Source of the DNA: Phaseolus vulgaris
Taxonomy: Eukaryota; Streptophyta; Magnoliopsida; Fabales; Fabaceae
Direction: 5' to 3'
NCBI RefSeq assembly: GCF_000499845.2
Contig: NC_023758.2
Location: 7,603,665-7,667,664 of the forward strand
Length of the DNA stretch: 64,000 nucleotides
The translations under genes were made by a program, and so were the position numbers. The first letter of the stretch is position 1; each line of letters starts with the position of its first letter. Of this stretch, positions 46,641 to 59,546 are shown in pieces. Below the pieces are notes generated by a model. It had not been told where the DNA came from and made no database searches. It saw only the letters and a program-made list of their open reading frames with translations.

Positions 46641-48364
46641 TAAAACACAACCTTAATAAGTGAAACGACATTTTGTGTTACACCAACATTCGTTTTTACA
46701 GGGTAACTGAAACATTAAAAATGCAGGGCAGGATGGTAAATTCATAGTACACTGACTACCTCAAAAATGTAGAACGATTCAAAGGTATGACGTTACCTCG
46801 CTGCTTCCATACACTACTCCTGTTACTGTCATACTATGTTTTACCGATTCAACTCTCTGCATACCAAAACACTTCCCATTTTGAAATTTACATTACTCAG
46901 TTTTTGTCTCAACCTTCATTGACTTGCCATCCTGTTAAATCTTTCAATTCTCTCACACCAACAACTTCAATTCACTTCCCATTTTCCATTGCTGCTTCTT
47001 TTTCTATGCAGATCAAATCATAGGTAAGTAACCATTTCCTCTAAAATTCTCTTCCCTCCTTTCCTATTTTTATGTTCTTGCTTTCGAGGTATTGTAAAAC
47101 AAACTAAGCGACATCTACAACAAGACTTATTTTTGGTTCACTCTTCTTTTTTTGGTTTTCTTAAGACTGTGTCGTTCATCACTGGTTTGGTTCGTGTGGA
47201 ATGACATGAATGGTTGTTGGCACGTGCGGGGTCCGTTCTCAGTTGATAGATAATAAATGGGGTAGGTTTTGTTGTGGGGGAAAGGTTTTTATTTCAATAC
47301 CCACTTTTTTATTTTTCTTTATGTTTGAATTGAAAGTGTATGGGAAAAATTATCTATTATTTCATCATCTTCTTTTTATGTAGGTAATGTTGTAATTGTA
47401 CACTATACTTAAAATAATAATAAAAACTTTAATTTAGTTATTATTTTTAAAATAATATGTTTTTACAAGTCTTTTAAGAAAACATAAACAGCTCACAGAA
47501 GTTTACTTATATTCTTTTCCTATTTTTTCATCTCCTTCAACTTCTCCCTCACTTTCATACTCTACTTTGTGTCTCACACCACCTCCACCAACGGTCTTAA
47601 CAATTTTATTTTATTTAGCAGCATTCTTTAAAAGTTCATTAAAAAAATGATTGTTAATAAATTATTATTATTAATCCAAAGTGGGGCCTGGGGTGGAGTG
47701 CCTTCTATTCTGCACCTCATTTTTCAAACAGTTGGTCCGATACTTAATATTCATCAGCATCATTCATACGTCATGCAAGTGTGAGCAAGTCTTAAACTGT
47801 AGTATTTTTTTGCATCTGTGTAATAAACAAGGAAAAAAGAACCAAAATCTACTTTTCTAATAATGATTGCCAAAGCTGCAGTACTTTCTTTCATTCTTTG
47901 AGACTTGGAGGATGGCACATAAAAGGGAAGTACCGACTTGAGATTCTGCCCTCTTCTGTTCACACGTTAGAGGTTACTTTACTTTACGAATGTTTCTCTT
48001 CCAAAGCCCCTCTTGGTCTTCAACTTGCCTTTCTTCTCAAGAACAGATAAGTTTTGGAATTCAACCTCACATCATGTGACATTAAATTTGTGATATAGTT
48101 GTTGAAACACGTTGTAACCAATTTAGCTTAAGCATAACAAGCATTTGCACCTTCTTTGCTGATAAAAACAAAAAACAAGCAGTTGAACCTATTAGATAAA
48201 CTTCTTGCTTGTTTCTGATTCACTAACAGAAATCGTAAAATTTGAACATGGTATGACTTTCTTTATCAGACACACCACACAAATATTCTAAACCCTCCCT
48301 TTTTTTTCACAGTTTCTAGTGAATAGCCCACCAGAGAAATTTACTTTGATTGGATGTTCTAAAA
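46641..48364 (+). promoter_or_regulatory. Upstream region of CRK copy B, with a possible 5'UTR intron
   Basis: An AT-rich upstream region without a clear coding gene. A strong donor (TAG|GTAAGTA at 47023/47024) follows a pyrimidine-rich, leader-like stretch. A strong acceptor (TTTTTTTCACAG at 48301-48312) lies 52 bp before the CRK ATG. Together they could define a 1289-bp intron in the 5'UTR. This is inference; a promoter directly upstream of 48313 is equally possible. The 78-codon frame 46787-47023 ending at the donor is not recognised. Confidence 0.35.
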
Positions 48365-51345
48365 ATGAAGAAAGTAGTCTATCTCGTCTTTTTATGCAAC
48401 CTTTCACTTCTCATCAAATTACTACTGCTATCAAAGACTGTTATAGCAGAACCAAGGGCCAAGACCGTCCTAATAACATGTGGCCATGTACGAGAGCACA
48501 ATACTACTATCTTTGTTCCCAATTTTGTTGCAACTATGGATAAGATCAGTGATGAGATGCGCAAAACTGGCTTTGGCACAGCAGTTGTAGGGACAGGACC
48601 TGATACTAACTATGGCCTGGCCCAGTGTTATGGAGATCTTTCATTGCTTGACTGTGTATTGTGCTATGCTGAGGCACGCACGGTTCTTCCCCAGTGCTAC
48701 CCTTATAATTCTGGTCGCATTTTCCTTGATGGTTGCTTCATGAGGGCTGAGAATTATAGTTTCTTTAATGAGTATACAGGACCAGGAGACAAAGCTGTAT
48801 GTGGGAACATGACCAAGAAGAATTCAAGTTTTCAAGCAGCAGCAAAGGAAGCAGTTTCAAGAGCAGTTCAAGATGCACCCAACAACAAAGGATATGCCAG
48901 AGGGAATGTTGCTGTGGAAGGAGCAACTAACCAATCTGTTTATGTTCTGGCTGATTGTTGGAGGACTTTGGACAAAAGGTCTTGCAAAGCATGTCTTGAG
49001 AATGCATTTTTTTCCTTATTGGGATGCTTGCCCTGGTCAGAAGGACGAGCGCTCAACACGGGCTGCTTCATGAGGTACTCAGACAAAGATTTTCTTAACA
49101 AAGAGCAAGAAACTGGGAGTTCAAGAGGTAAATAAATTGTAGTTTTCTTCAAGATTCGTAATGGACCATCAATCTGTGCTAGGATGGAGAATGAAAAAAG
49201 TTTAGAGAGCAATCGTGAATCTTGAGTATAGTTCATTTTGATGACTTGTGCAGGTAATGTGGCAGTAATAGTGGTTGTAGTAGTTAGTTCGGTGATTGTT
49301 TCCGTGGTTGGAGTGACTATTGGAGTTTATATATGGAAACAAAGATACATTCAGAAGAAACGAAGAGGTAATTGTCTCATTTGTAACTGTGTTTATTAGC
49401 TAGAGAATGAGAAACCTAAAATATTTTATTATCACTTCCATTCCCCCCACCCCAATGGTAAATAACCGAAACCGATAATGTCGCCGTTTTGAGCCAAACC
49501 AATTCAAGCTGAGCTAACTGAACACACTTGAGATAAGATTTTCTCAGTAATTATTTTCTTCATTCAAAAATTTCAATCCTTAAACCTTGCTTAGAAAAAA
49601 AAGTATGTTGTCTCTTAAACTACCAAATATTGGTTGTTTCTGCTGCGTATTTGTATGATAGTCCTTGTCCTCTTAAACAAAAATAATATTTATGAATTCT
49701 TTTATCTTTGAAGAGATTCTTCACCTTGTCTATAAAATAAACAAATTGATTAATCATCACGAGATACCACTCAACTATGTGAAGGATATTTACCTATCTC
49801 AATGTTCATTCTGGTTTCTAGGTTCAAATGATGCAGAAAAGCTAGCAAAATCACTTCAGAACAAAAGCTTGAACTTCAAGTACTCTACATTGGACAAGGC
49901 TACTGGATCTTTTCATGAAAATAACAAGTTAGGGCAAGGAGGATTTGGAACAGTTTATAAAGTACGTCTCTTCTCTGAAGATAAATATCTCCATCATTGT
50001 ACAAAATCAAAGCACTCTTACAATTTGCTATTGCAGGGAGTTCTAGCTGATGGAAGAGAGATTGCTATCAAGAGGTTATATTTCAACAACAGACAAAGAG
50101 CAGCAGATTTCTACAACGAAGTCAACATAATTAGTAGTTTGGAACACAAGAATCTGGTCAGACTGTTAGGATGCAGTTGTTCAGGACCTGAAAGTCTGCT
50201 TGTTTATGAATTTCTGCCCAATAAAAGTCTTGATCGCTTCATTTTTGGTAATTACTGAAATCGTGCAGTGGGCTTGACTACTCTTTTCACCTATTCATCT
50301 CATTTTGATCACAAAGTGATTATAAATATATCATAACTTGAACTAACTTTAATATTTGTCAATTTAACACGACAGATAAAAACAAGGGCAAAGAATTGAA
50401 CTGGGAAAAGAGATTTGAAATTATCATCGGGACAACCGAAGGATTAGTTTATCTGCATGAGAACTCTAAGACAAGGATAATTCACAGAGATATAAAAGCC
50501 AGCAACATCCTGTTGGATGCAAAGTTTCGTGCTAAAATTGCAGATTTTGGTTTGGCCAGGTCCTTTCAAGAGGACAAGAGCCATATAAGTACAGCCATTG
50601 CAGGAACTTTGTAAGTATCTTTGCATAAATCATTGCATAGCTTTGAAAAAAAATAGTACGGGGGAAAGAGCCAGGTGCTATTGCAGGAAACTGAAGCATA
50701 TTATATCTGAGATGACCATTTACTCTTGGTCCTGCAGGGGGTATATGGCTCCTGAGTACTTGGCACATGGTCAGTTAACAGAAAAGGCAGATGTATATAG
50801 TTTTGGAGTGTTGCTGCTAGAGATGGTCACTGGTAGACAGAACAACAGGAGCAAAGTATCCGAGTATTCAGACAGCTTGGTTACAGTGGTCAGTAGCAGA
50901 TTCTTTGGTTGTTTTCTTCTGACTGTTGCATTGATTGTGGTTAAGAAAATAAATTACTGACGGAACAATTCTGTTCTTCCTTTTATCCAATATATTCTGG
51001 CAAGATCAGGCATGGAAGCATTTTCAGGCAGGGACTGCTGAACAATTATTTGACCCAAATCTAGTTTTACAGGAAGACCACAACAGCGAGGTTAAGGATG
51101 AGATTTTAAGAGTGGTTCACATAGGACTTCTATGCACCCAAGAGGTCCCTTCTTTACGACCGATCATGTCAAAGACGTTACAGATGCTAACAAAGAAGGA
51201 GGAGAATCTTATTGCTCCCTCTAATCCACCCTTCCTGGATGAGAATACCATGGAACTTCATGACACAAGTGGTGACCCATTTTATCCTCTTAATGCAGCT
51301 GATTCAATCGCTACCATGTCCCGTAGCTCATTTTATCCCAGGTGA
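48365..51345 (+). CDS. Cysteine-rich receptor-like kinase, copy B (complete)
   Basis: A complete CRK (DUF26 receptor kinase). Exons are 48365-49127, 49254-49367, 49822-49961, 50037-50247, 50376-50610, 50738-50888 and 51010-51345; they sum to 1950 bp, or 649 aa. ATG 48365 is chosen because a signal peptide follows ([20 protein letters not shown]...). Two extracellular DUF26 domains carry C-X8-C-X2-C motifs ([13 protein letters not shown] and [13 protein letters not shown]). One Val-rich membrane helix is in exon 2. The kinase has [26 protein letters not shown] (RD type), DFGLARSF and MAPEY, so it should be active. Members of this family act in stress, immune and redox signalling. It resembles the CRK2-type subgroup, but I give no gene symbol. 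The seventh exon codes for the kinase end and a Ser/Pro tail. Confidence 0.97.
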
Positions 51346-51964
51346 CCACGAGAATGCAGAGAAAATCCCTACACACTGCATGTCTGCAGCACAGCTTGTT
51401 GGCAAATAACTAGGTCTGCCTCATACCTATGACACTTAAGGTCGCTGATAAAGCATCCAATCCTTTGCTATTTGAAATGCATACTTCAGACAAGAGGAGC
51501 TTTAAAGCCAAATGTCCAATACGGCTATGGGAAGCAAACAATGCATACTGTACAGTTCAATAGTAACATTGTTATACAGTTATAGATTAATTTGATTTCC
51601 ATAACAGCTCATAAATACTACTACTTTTGGATACAGTTATTATTTATTTTTATTTCATTTGCGAAAGAATAGTTTTCAATGGGAAAAGAATGAAAAAAAG
51701 ATTATAGCCTTTAATATTTTGATATTTAATGAGTCCAATTTAAGTGAAGATCATATGAAAAAATATGAAAATGTGATTGAAGCATGTCCTTGGAACATTT
51801 AACTCTGCAAATAAAATTATTAAAATGCTAGGCGATAGCTCAGCTACTGTTAATTCAATGGTAACGCATATGGATTAACAGCGTAATTTATGTTTTTACA
51901 ACCTGAGTACGGAGTCATCCACAAGGGCGGTAAATCTGTTTGTAAAAACATCCATAAATCTGAT
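51346..51964. other. CRK-B / MenG-B convergent intergenic region
   Basis: A 619-bp gap between two convergent stop codons, probably holding both 3'UTRs. No other feature is seen. Confidence 0.7.
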
Positions 51965-54900
51965 CTAACGCTTAGCTACCAAACACCCCATGAGGCCTCC
52001 ACCAATCTCGTAATGTCTGGCAGCAGAAAATCCTACTTCCAAGGCAAGTTTCTCCAATTCCTTCCCTGCATCACAGGAAGGTTCATAAATTAGTGAATCA
52101 ATCTTATCAAAGTTCTACCAGCAATGAACATAATTTATTTGTCCCATTTGTTTGCTAATCATTTTCAATTATTATACACAATTACTAACTGCATGATTAT
52201 CAACTAGGAATGACAATTGTACCCTAACCTAATGAACACCTGCAAAAAATAACCAAGATAGATAGATGATTACATGTTAAATGGACATAGGTGCCAAAAT
52301 TGATGACTAAAGCACCGCACCACACACCCGCATATAATATAGTATAAAATATAATATAAAAACATACAAATGTAGTTATGGTGTTCTTAGTCAGATCAGA
52401 TGTACTCGAACTCAAGTTGTGTAAAAGAACAAAAGAAACTTTTATGCTGGTGCTTAGGACATTTTACTAAATAAACATCCATAACCCTAAGTAACCATTT
52501 CAATGTGAGGATCATCAAAATTGAAAATGTTTGCACAAGCCTCCCACAGACTGAGCTCGATTGGAGGCTCCAAACTTGTACCCCACTTATGAGAGTGAAG
52601 CTAAAGTTAAGGAGGATATCATAAATTATTGAGCTTAGAGGGCAGTATTTTTGCAGCATTGCATCCCTCTCCTCTGTTAATATGTATATTTTTTGTTAGT
52701 AAGAAACTTGAACCCATGACCTATCCCTCCCTCCATTACACTTTTACCATCAAATCAACCTTATAATCCTTATGTCAGGTTATACACTTGGCCAATAAGT
52801 CAAGTGGGTTTGATATTCAGGCTATAATAACAATTACTATTAGGAATGGGAATAAGCCAGGCAATTCATTGGGGCAATAACCTTTACCCACATTAGGCAA
52901 GCTCAAGCTACGTCTATTTGTTAAATAAGTTTGACAAAGCCTTTTTGAAAACTTATTTGGCAAGAACAAGTCAAAAGACTTAAGGTCATTACAAAATCCA
53001 TTTAGATTAGAACTAATAAACCAACCTATTTAAGTAGATACAAATAATATAAGAACAATAGTATTATTATTTTATTGAATTATAACATTATGAAAATATA
53101 TATTTACAGACTTAAGCTCATGTTCTACACAAAGCCTTACGCCATTAATCTATTTAGAAGTTTGTTATTAACCTTTGAAAAGGCCCTGCTATAAGAAAAG
53201 AGTTTTGAATAGGCTTTCAAGAAATCAAACTGTGAGAAAAAGTTAGGCCTTAAAAGATATATATCCGGTAAGTAAGTCAAGCTCGAGTCTCATATTTTAA
53301 GAAATATGGCCGGCCTATTTTTAAGGAAAAGCATAGCCTGACCTGTTTCATTTCTACCCCCTAACTGGATTGAATCTAAGGCTTTTAGGAAATTCTTTCA
53401 AGATGGTCCCAAACTATATAAAATTTGCAGAAACAAAGGCAAGTCATACAATTAAAAACCCAAGTCACAGCCAAACTTATGTCATTCTATTCTATAGCAC
53501 TGAGAATAAATCCTTTACAAAGTTTCGCAATATATCTCAAGCACGGAGAAGAAATAGGTGAGACAACATAATGTAAAAATCCTATAAAAAGTCTGATCTG
53601 ATAAAAAAATTCACTTGAAAACAAACCTGTTAAAAATTCTCTTATTGAACTTTTAAGGTATTTGTATTCCTCTGAAAGACCATAACCAGAGGCAACAGGA
53701 ACAACAACATTGTCAATCATCCATTCCTAGCATAAGTAAATACGTGGGAGTTACCTTCAGTGAATTCACGAAATCAAAATGACAACTGCAAATTAATAAA
53801 AAATTGTACGAATAAGATATGGTAATATTCGTTTACACAAGCAGTACCAAAGATGATTTCATCAGTCCTATCAAACTGATGAACTCACTCAAAAGCATTG
53901 CTGAAAAGAATAAATGCATTTTTCTTTCACCTATCTTGATTTTTAATCTTAAGCCAAACCTTTTAATTTACTGAGACGATCAGAAGGGTAACTATACTTG
54001 TTCAAAATGAAGAAGCATTGCTGTGCAAATTATTATTAGATCTTATATAAAGCAACCAGTGAGGCTGAGATATACCGTAATTGCAGAAGTTAGTGACTCA
54101 TTGCTTTTATTAAAGTCTAGTATAGACACTGTAGAGCCTGGAAAGCAAAACAAAAAAAATGTATCAAATTTCATATAAACATCAATTATCAAGTTAATGG
54201 ATAGAGATACAAAACCCACCAGTTTTTAGGACACGGAAAATTTCCTGCATAGCCTTATGTTTATCAACCACATTTCGAAGACCATAGCCCATAGTGATAG
54301 CATCAAACCAACCATCCATAAATGGCAAATCAAGAGCATCACCTTCAACCCACCTACGATGCAACAAACCATTACTACCTCCCCACAGCATCAATGAATG
54401 CTAAGATACAACACAAACATAATAAGAACTCTAATATCGACACTGCCAATATCTTTATACTAGACCAAAAGTTTTTTAGAAGGTTCAAAAGTAGAAAAAG
54501 AGTTTAAATTTATATTAAAAAAATCCCCAGGTTATAATTAATGTCTGCATACTGCAAAATTTACCCATGCTCACTCAATATTCGTGAAGCATTTCTTTGA
54601 AAGCAATTGCTGCCGGGATGAAGCAATCGATAACTGATCCTTCGAGAAATCAAGGCCAATCACCTGCACCACAAAACATTCGATGTACCAATTTCACTGT
54701 AAAATTCAAAATGCTATAACAATAAGAAGAAGAATTAACTAAAATACACTTCTACTTGCAATGTAAATATTTTTTTAGTGTCCTTCAATTATATATTTTC
54801 AGTTATAGCATGTTCATTCATGTCTATAATAATTTCCTTAAAGCTTAAAAAGTTAGAATAAGAATAATTTCGGATTAATTAAAAAAAAAACTTTAGGCAT

Positions 54901-55942
54901 AATAATAATAATAATATATGAATTTCATTTACGCGCAATGTCCTGTTAGCAACGAGAAATCATGCTAGACATGGACAATTTTTTGTATAGATATTGTAAA
55001 AGTCAATAAGTTTATCATACATGATAATACATAATTAGATGAAAGTAAACAATTAGATGAAACTGTAAAATTCCTCTTCTCTCATTTAAAGTACATTCAT
55101 AATAAATTTAAAGCTTAATTATTACACTTTTAGTCTCTCCCATATTGTAAAGATGTGATTTTAGTTCCTCTGTCAATGGACATTTGGGATTTGTTAAAAG
55201 TTAAGTTTACTGAGGTGTCTAAGAAACTATAATCACATAACCAAATTGGCACACAATGGGAACTTCAGAGACCAAACTTGTTAATTTAGAATTGTGTGTG
55301 TATTAAAATAAGAAAAAACAAATCTTCTGCAAGTATATCTTTTCCAAATTTTAATTTTAATTTAGTTTATGATTTTATATAGAAATCGATTTCATTTTCT
55401 TTAATGTTTTTTCCTCTCTCTCTCCCTTAGGAATCCAAATAGGCCTTGCTATTCATAGTAAAGCAATTGAAATATGAGAAACTAAAATCAAACACCTTGC
55501 CATCACAGCCTACTTTGTGGGACAAGAGAAATGACAAATCCCCACTTCCACAGCACACATCCAACACACGGTCTCCCAATTTCGCTCTGTGTCCAAATTC
55601 AGAGAATACCCAATTAAGAAATGAAAATACAACGGTTACAATATTCTGAAGAAAATGCGATGGCAAAAAGCGAAGAAAGAGGAATACCCAGTCCACGACA
55701 CCGCCATTCGCTTCCAAACCCGGTGTTGCCCAACGCTAAGCAAGTCATTCAGCTGTCCAAAGGCACACAGAGAGAAACGGCGTAAGTTATCAAAGAGCTA
55801 ACAGAAAAAAGGAAGAAAGTAACACAGAGTGGAGCACGTTATCATAAACAGGAGCAATGCGGTTAAACAGCGCCCGACGGTCGTTGGTGCATCGAATCAA
55901 CGTTGGTCGGAAAATGGAAGAAGAAGGAACAAACGTGGCCAT
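51965..55942 (-). CDS. MENG: 2-phytyl-1,4-naphthoquinone methyltransferase (MenG, UbiE/COQ5 family)
   Basis: This enzyme uses S-adenosylmethionine to methylate the naphthoquinone ring in the last stages of phylloquinone (vitamin K1) synthesis in plastids. Eight exons on the minus strand: 55942-55838, 55752-55688, 55586-55496, 54663-54575, 54353-54220, 54137-54076, 53726-53627 and 52065-51965. They sum to 747 bp, or 248 aa, with GT/AG borders and no frame break. The start is ATG 55942; the product begins MATFVPSSSIFRPT, a short basic/Ser-rich leader that fits a plastid transit peptide. Motifs are NDRRALFNRIAPVYDN, SAM motif I VLDVCCGSGDLSFL, GLDFSKDQL, GDALDLPF, MGYGLRNVVD (UbiE signature) and RVLKTGSTVSILDF. 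The mitochondrial homologue COQ5 is the alternative, but the length and leader favour the plastid enzyme. It is convergent with CRK-B. Confidence 0.93.
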
Positions 55943-58900
55943 GTGCTTCAGAATTCGAATTCACTTCCCAAATATTTCATCTACGCACACTTCTCATGAC
56001 GTGTTCCGTTAACACCACAATAGCATACCACGTTTGTATATTTTTTTTTATTTTTTTTTAAGAGTAACTATAATTCACGGTTACTTAAGTGAATTGAGGG
56101 TAACAATGCCAACTCATATTAACTACCTAAAGTTATCATTGGAAAAGCGTGTTGTACTTTTGAAATGGAAAGAAATATGTTTTTGAGAAATTTAGTTGAT
56201 TTTTCTAGGCAATAAAATGTATCATTATATTGAGTAAAAAAATTACTAAAGTACTTTTTCCGAAAATATTACATATTTATAAGATTTTGAGTTTCTCAAA
56301 TAACCAAAAGATATAATTAGCTATAAAGTATTTAAATAGTATATTGAGTATGATAGGTTAATAATGACACAACTAGATTTAATTTAATTTAGTATTGAGT
56401 TGAGTTTTATTTATAATTGGTTCAAAGCTAACAAAATTCAAACTAACAAACTTTTATAAAGGTTGGATTAAGGATTTAGTATGGATGATCAAGACTCAAC
56501 TGACACTCTTCTCTTATACTTGTATTATGGATAAATTGTATTACATTTTTTTCATGTCTTAAATTGGTTTAGACAAACTTATTATGGTTAACTTACTTAA
56601 AGCTTTGAATTAAATTTTACACCTATTGTACTACTTTTTTTTTAATTAGGTTGATAGTTGAATATTACAACTTTTAACATAAAAGAAAAAAAGTTTTTCA
56701 AAATTTTGGCTCAAATTAGCCCAAATCATCCAAATGATTATTATTGTGATTGTGACAACGAGATCATCTTCTACAAGGTTGTTGATAGTAAAAGTCTTCA
56801 TTTGAAAAGGTAATGGATGGGAGAGATCAAATTGAGAGGAGACGTACTAAATTGATATTTTGAAAAAGCCTTTCTCTTATTGAAGTTAAACTTCCCACAC
56901 CAATAAGTCATCAACAATTATATTAATTATCCCACTAATTTTGTTGAGTTTTTTATGAGGTTCTATAGATCTGTATTTCCTGGTATGTTGGTTGTACTCT
57001 TTATCTTTCATGATGATTTTCTCATCCTCGTACCTGGAAATCACGCAATACATGTGATCTCACCATCCTCCTCGTCTCAGACTTCGTCTGGTATGCACGA
57101 TTTGTACAAATTGAACTAGAATGCCAATTCAAACAAGTTATTTTATTATGGTGTGTACCGTATGGCATTCATGTATATTGTGTGGCCTGTATTTTGGTGG
57201 TATCCACACCTTTTACTTGGGTCAACATGTGAAGTTTGTGGAATACACAACAACTCGAAATTGAATGTTTCTATTATATTGGTTTCCCGACTGGTGTTTC
57301 ACAAGGTATATCTATCATACCTACTAAGACCCCTGCACTTTGAGATTTCTAAGATGTTTGGTGCAGAAGAAATGAAAGGATGTGTGACACTATTCATCAA
57401 TACCTTGCGCATCTTTGTATTTTCTTTTATGTTAATGTACCACATTGCTAGTTCCACAACTCTTCCATGTTTCTCGGTGGTTCGACAAAAAGATTGTTTA
57501 AAAATGAACTTGGATTGACAAAGTCGGGTGGAGGTTGGGAATGTCAATAGATGCTTTAAAAAATTGAGTCATATATTAATGAAGTCATTCAGCTTCTTAT
57601 GTGACACTATTTAAAGTGGTCATCTTGCTACCCTGGGTTTTTGTTATCCACAAACATAGTTGAAAACCTCGTAAAAAAATCTATCAAATTTCTTTGTAAA
57701 GGAATAATAACATTGTAATGTCAGTCCCTTAAAGTTTGTTGAAAAATTCCTACAATGCATTGTTAAGTCGATAGAGAACAAATTGGCTCATCTCATATGT
57801 GTCATCAAATGTGTGCTTCGATCTAAGATACCATTATAATTCTTAATATTGCGACACATCTAAATTATTTTTGTAGGGACCACTTGAAATAAATGAAATT
57901 CATCAAATTCATATAAAATTGTTTCATCTTGTCAAAAAAATCTAATTAAAAAATCCTTGTTTAAAATCACTCAACCACAAATTAATTTAAACTTGAGTAG
58001 GCCTATTATTATTATTATTTTCTTAATTTACAATTTAGATAAAATTAATTTTCTTAAATTATTGATTGAATTATATATTTTCTAAATTTCATAAGGCCTC
58101 TCTCTCTTAATTTTATACCACCTTAATGTGTGTGTATATATAATATTATAATCTGTTTAGTTAAAATATAAATTTTTGTAATTTTAAATTTTAAATATTA
58201 CAGTTGAATGCTAAATACTAAATATATTATATTATTATAATCATAGAAAGTATTGGTTAAGGTGGGGTTAGAACATCCACACAATAAAATAGTATAAAAT
58301 AAATAAAATAATATAAAATAGTAAATGTCTCCTCCCTTACCTTTTACTTCTTATTATTATTATATTATTATTTTCTTAAAATGTTTAGGGATGGAAGCAT
58401 GGCCTTGGAAGTGGCATAAAAGGAGTCACCAAAACTCCCCTTTTTCTCCTTTCACTCTTATTTATAATGACACTGTAATCATTGTTTTTAGTTACCTATG
58501 TAATTAGAGTTACTTGTTTTAGTTAGAGACATGAATTACTAAATATCTCTGTTTTTGGTTGGTTTAGTAAAAGATAAAAGATATCCCCTTCCTGTCTTTT
58601 CAATATCTTAATATTACTAAAATGCTCAATTAATTATCAAATTGTAGTTCCTTAGACTAACTCTTAATTAGATTCAATATGTCCTCTCTCAAATCCAATT
58701 CCAATTCCAATTCCAATTCCAACTTAGGTCTTACTTTTAAAACTCTTCTATACATTTTTTGAGGTATAAAAACTAACAAATATATAGTTTAAACCAATAC
58801 TTCAATAACTCATTTAAATTATAATATTAGAATGATTGAATAAAAGTTTATTATTTGTATAAAATTAGTACCGACAATACTTTTGAATTATCTAATCATT

Positions 58901-59200
58901 TTCTCTCTTTTTCAATTATATATCCATATTTTAATACAACCAATATCTAATTAACAAACCATCATAAAAATATATCATATCTTAATAATCTAAAAGTGAA
59001 TTTTAAATTCTAGTAATTCAAAAATTCTAAATGTTTGCGTTCAAATATTTATAAACAAGAAGTAATTAAATGAGTTCTTTAAAAAATTTCGATGTTGAAA
59101 AATATTGCAATATAAAATTTGAGATGTTATATTTTTTCTTACTTACAAAAATTTCTAACTCAATTTTTATTTACTAATGAATGGCAGACTATTTCATTAC
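55943..59200. other. MenG-B upstream and non-coding part of duplicate B
   Basis: The first 100 bp should contain the MenG promoter and 5'UTR. The rest matches 16437-19440. Short frames at 57153-57547 on both strands have counterparts in A but no recognisable domain. At 58697-58723 there is a four-fold CCAATT tandem (one copy in A). Confidence 0.6.
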
Positions 59201-59542
59201 ACATGGGTGTACATATTGTGTTTTTGGGAGAACAACTTCTCGTAGTTAGTTTAAGAAGACGTTTTCATGTTATGGTGCCTAAAAAAGTAATGTAATGATT
59301 AATTGGTCTCATAATGTCATGCAACACATGACAAAATGTCGTGACAATGATATGTCTCTTTCATATGGTTGTTTAATCACACATCTTATGTTGTTATATG
59401 GCTTTTGTAATATGGCATGAACTTGATGGGAGAGTCATCAATCACGTTAGGGTGGAATAACTTCTTCAGAAGAAAAAAAAATCATGAAAAAAATGAATAT
59501 CTTTGAAGTCAATGGTGTGTAGCAACTTGAACGACCTCATGA
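59200..59542. repeat. Repeat R1, copy 3 (truncated)
   Basis: It matches the first 300 bp of the R1 copies at 19440 and 45345 and stops abruptly at 59542 within the ORF remnant (start at 59484, stop after 13 codons). Confidence 0.75.
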
Positions 59543-59546
59543 TATA

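Larger units (their letters stand above)
48919..59542. repeat. Segmental duplicate B
   Basis: 10.6 kb that matches 1-19737 (copy A) in the same order and orientation, once the insertions in A (3931-9876 and 10225-16436) and A's deletions are allowed for. Window base 1 corresponds to 48919. The right end falls in R1 at 59542, where B switches to repeat CD while A continues in R1. Confidence 0.93.

Noticed and set aside
48350..48364. Start of CRK-B five codons upstream
   Set aside because: The codon at 48350 is TTG. The ATG at 48365 directly precedes a convincing signal peptide.
52382..55195. Insertion in copy B rather than deletion in copy A
   Set aside because: The stretch contains MenG exons 4-7 in correct order and phase, so it is ancestral and was lost from A.
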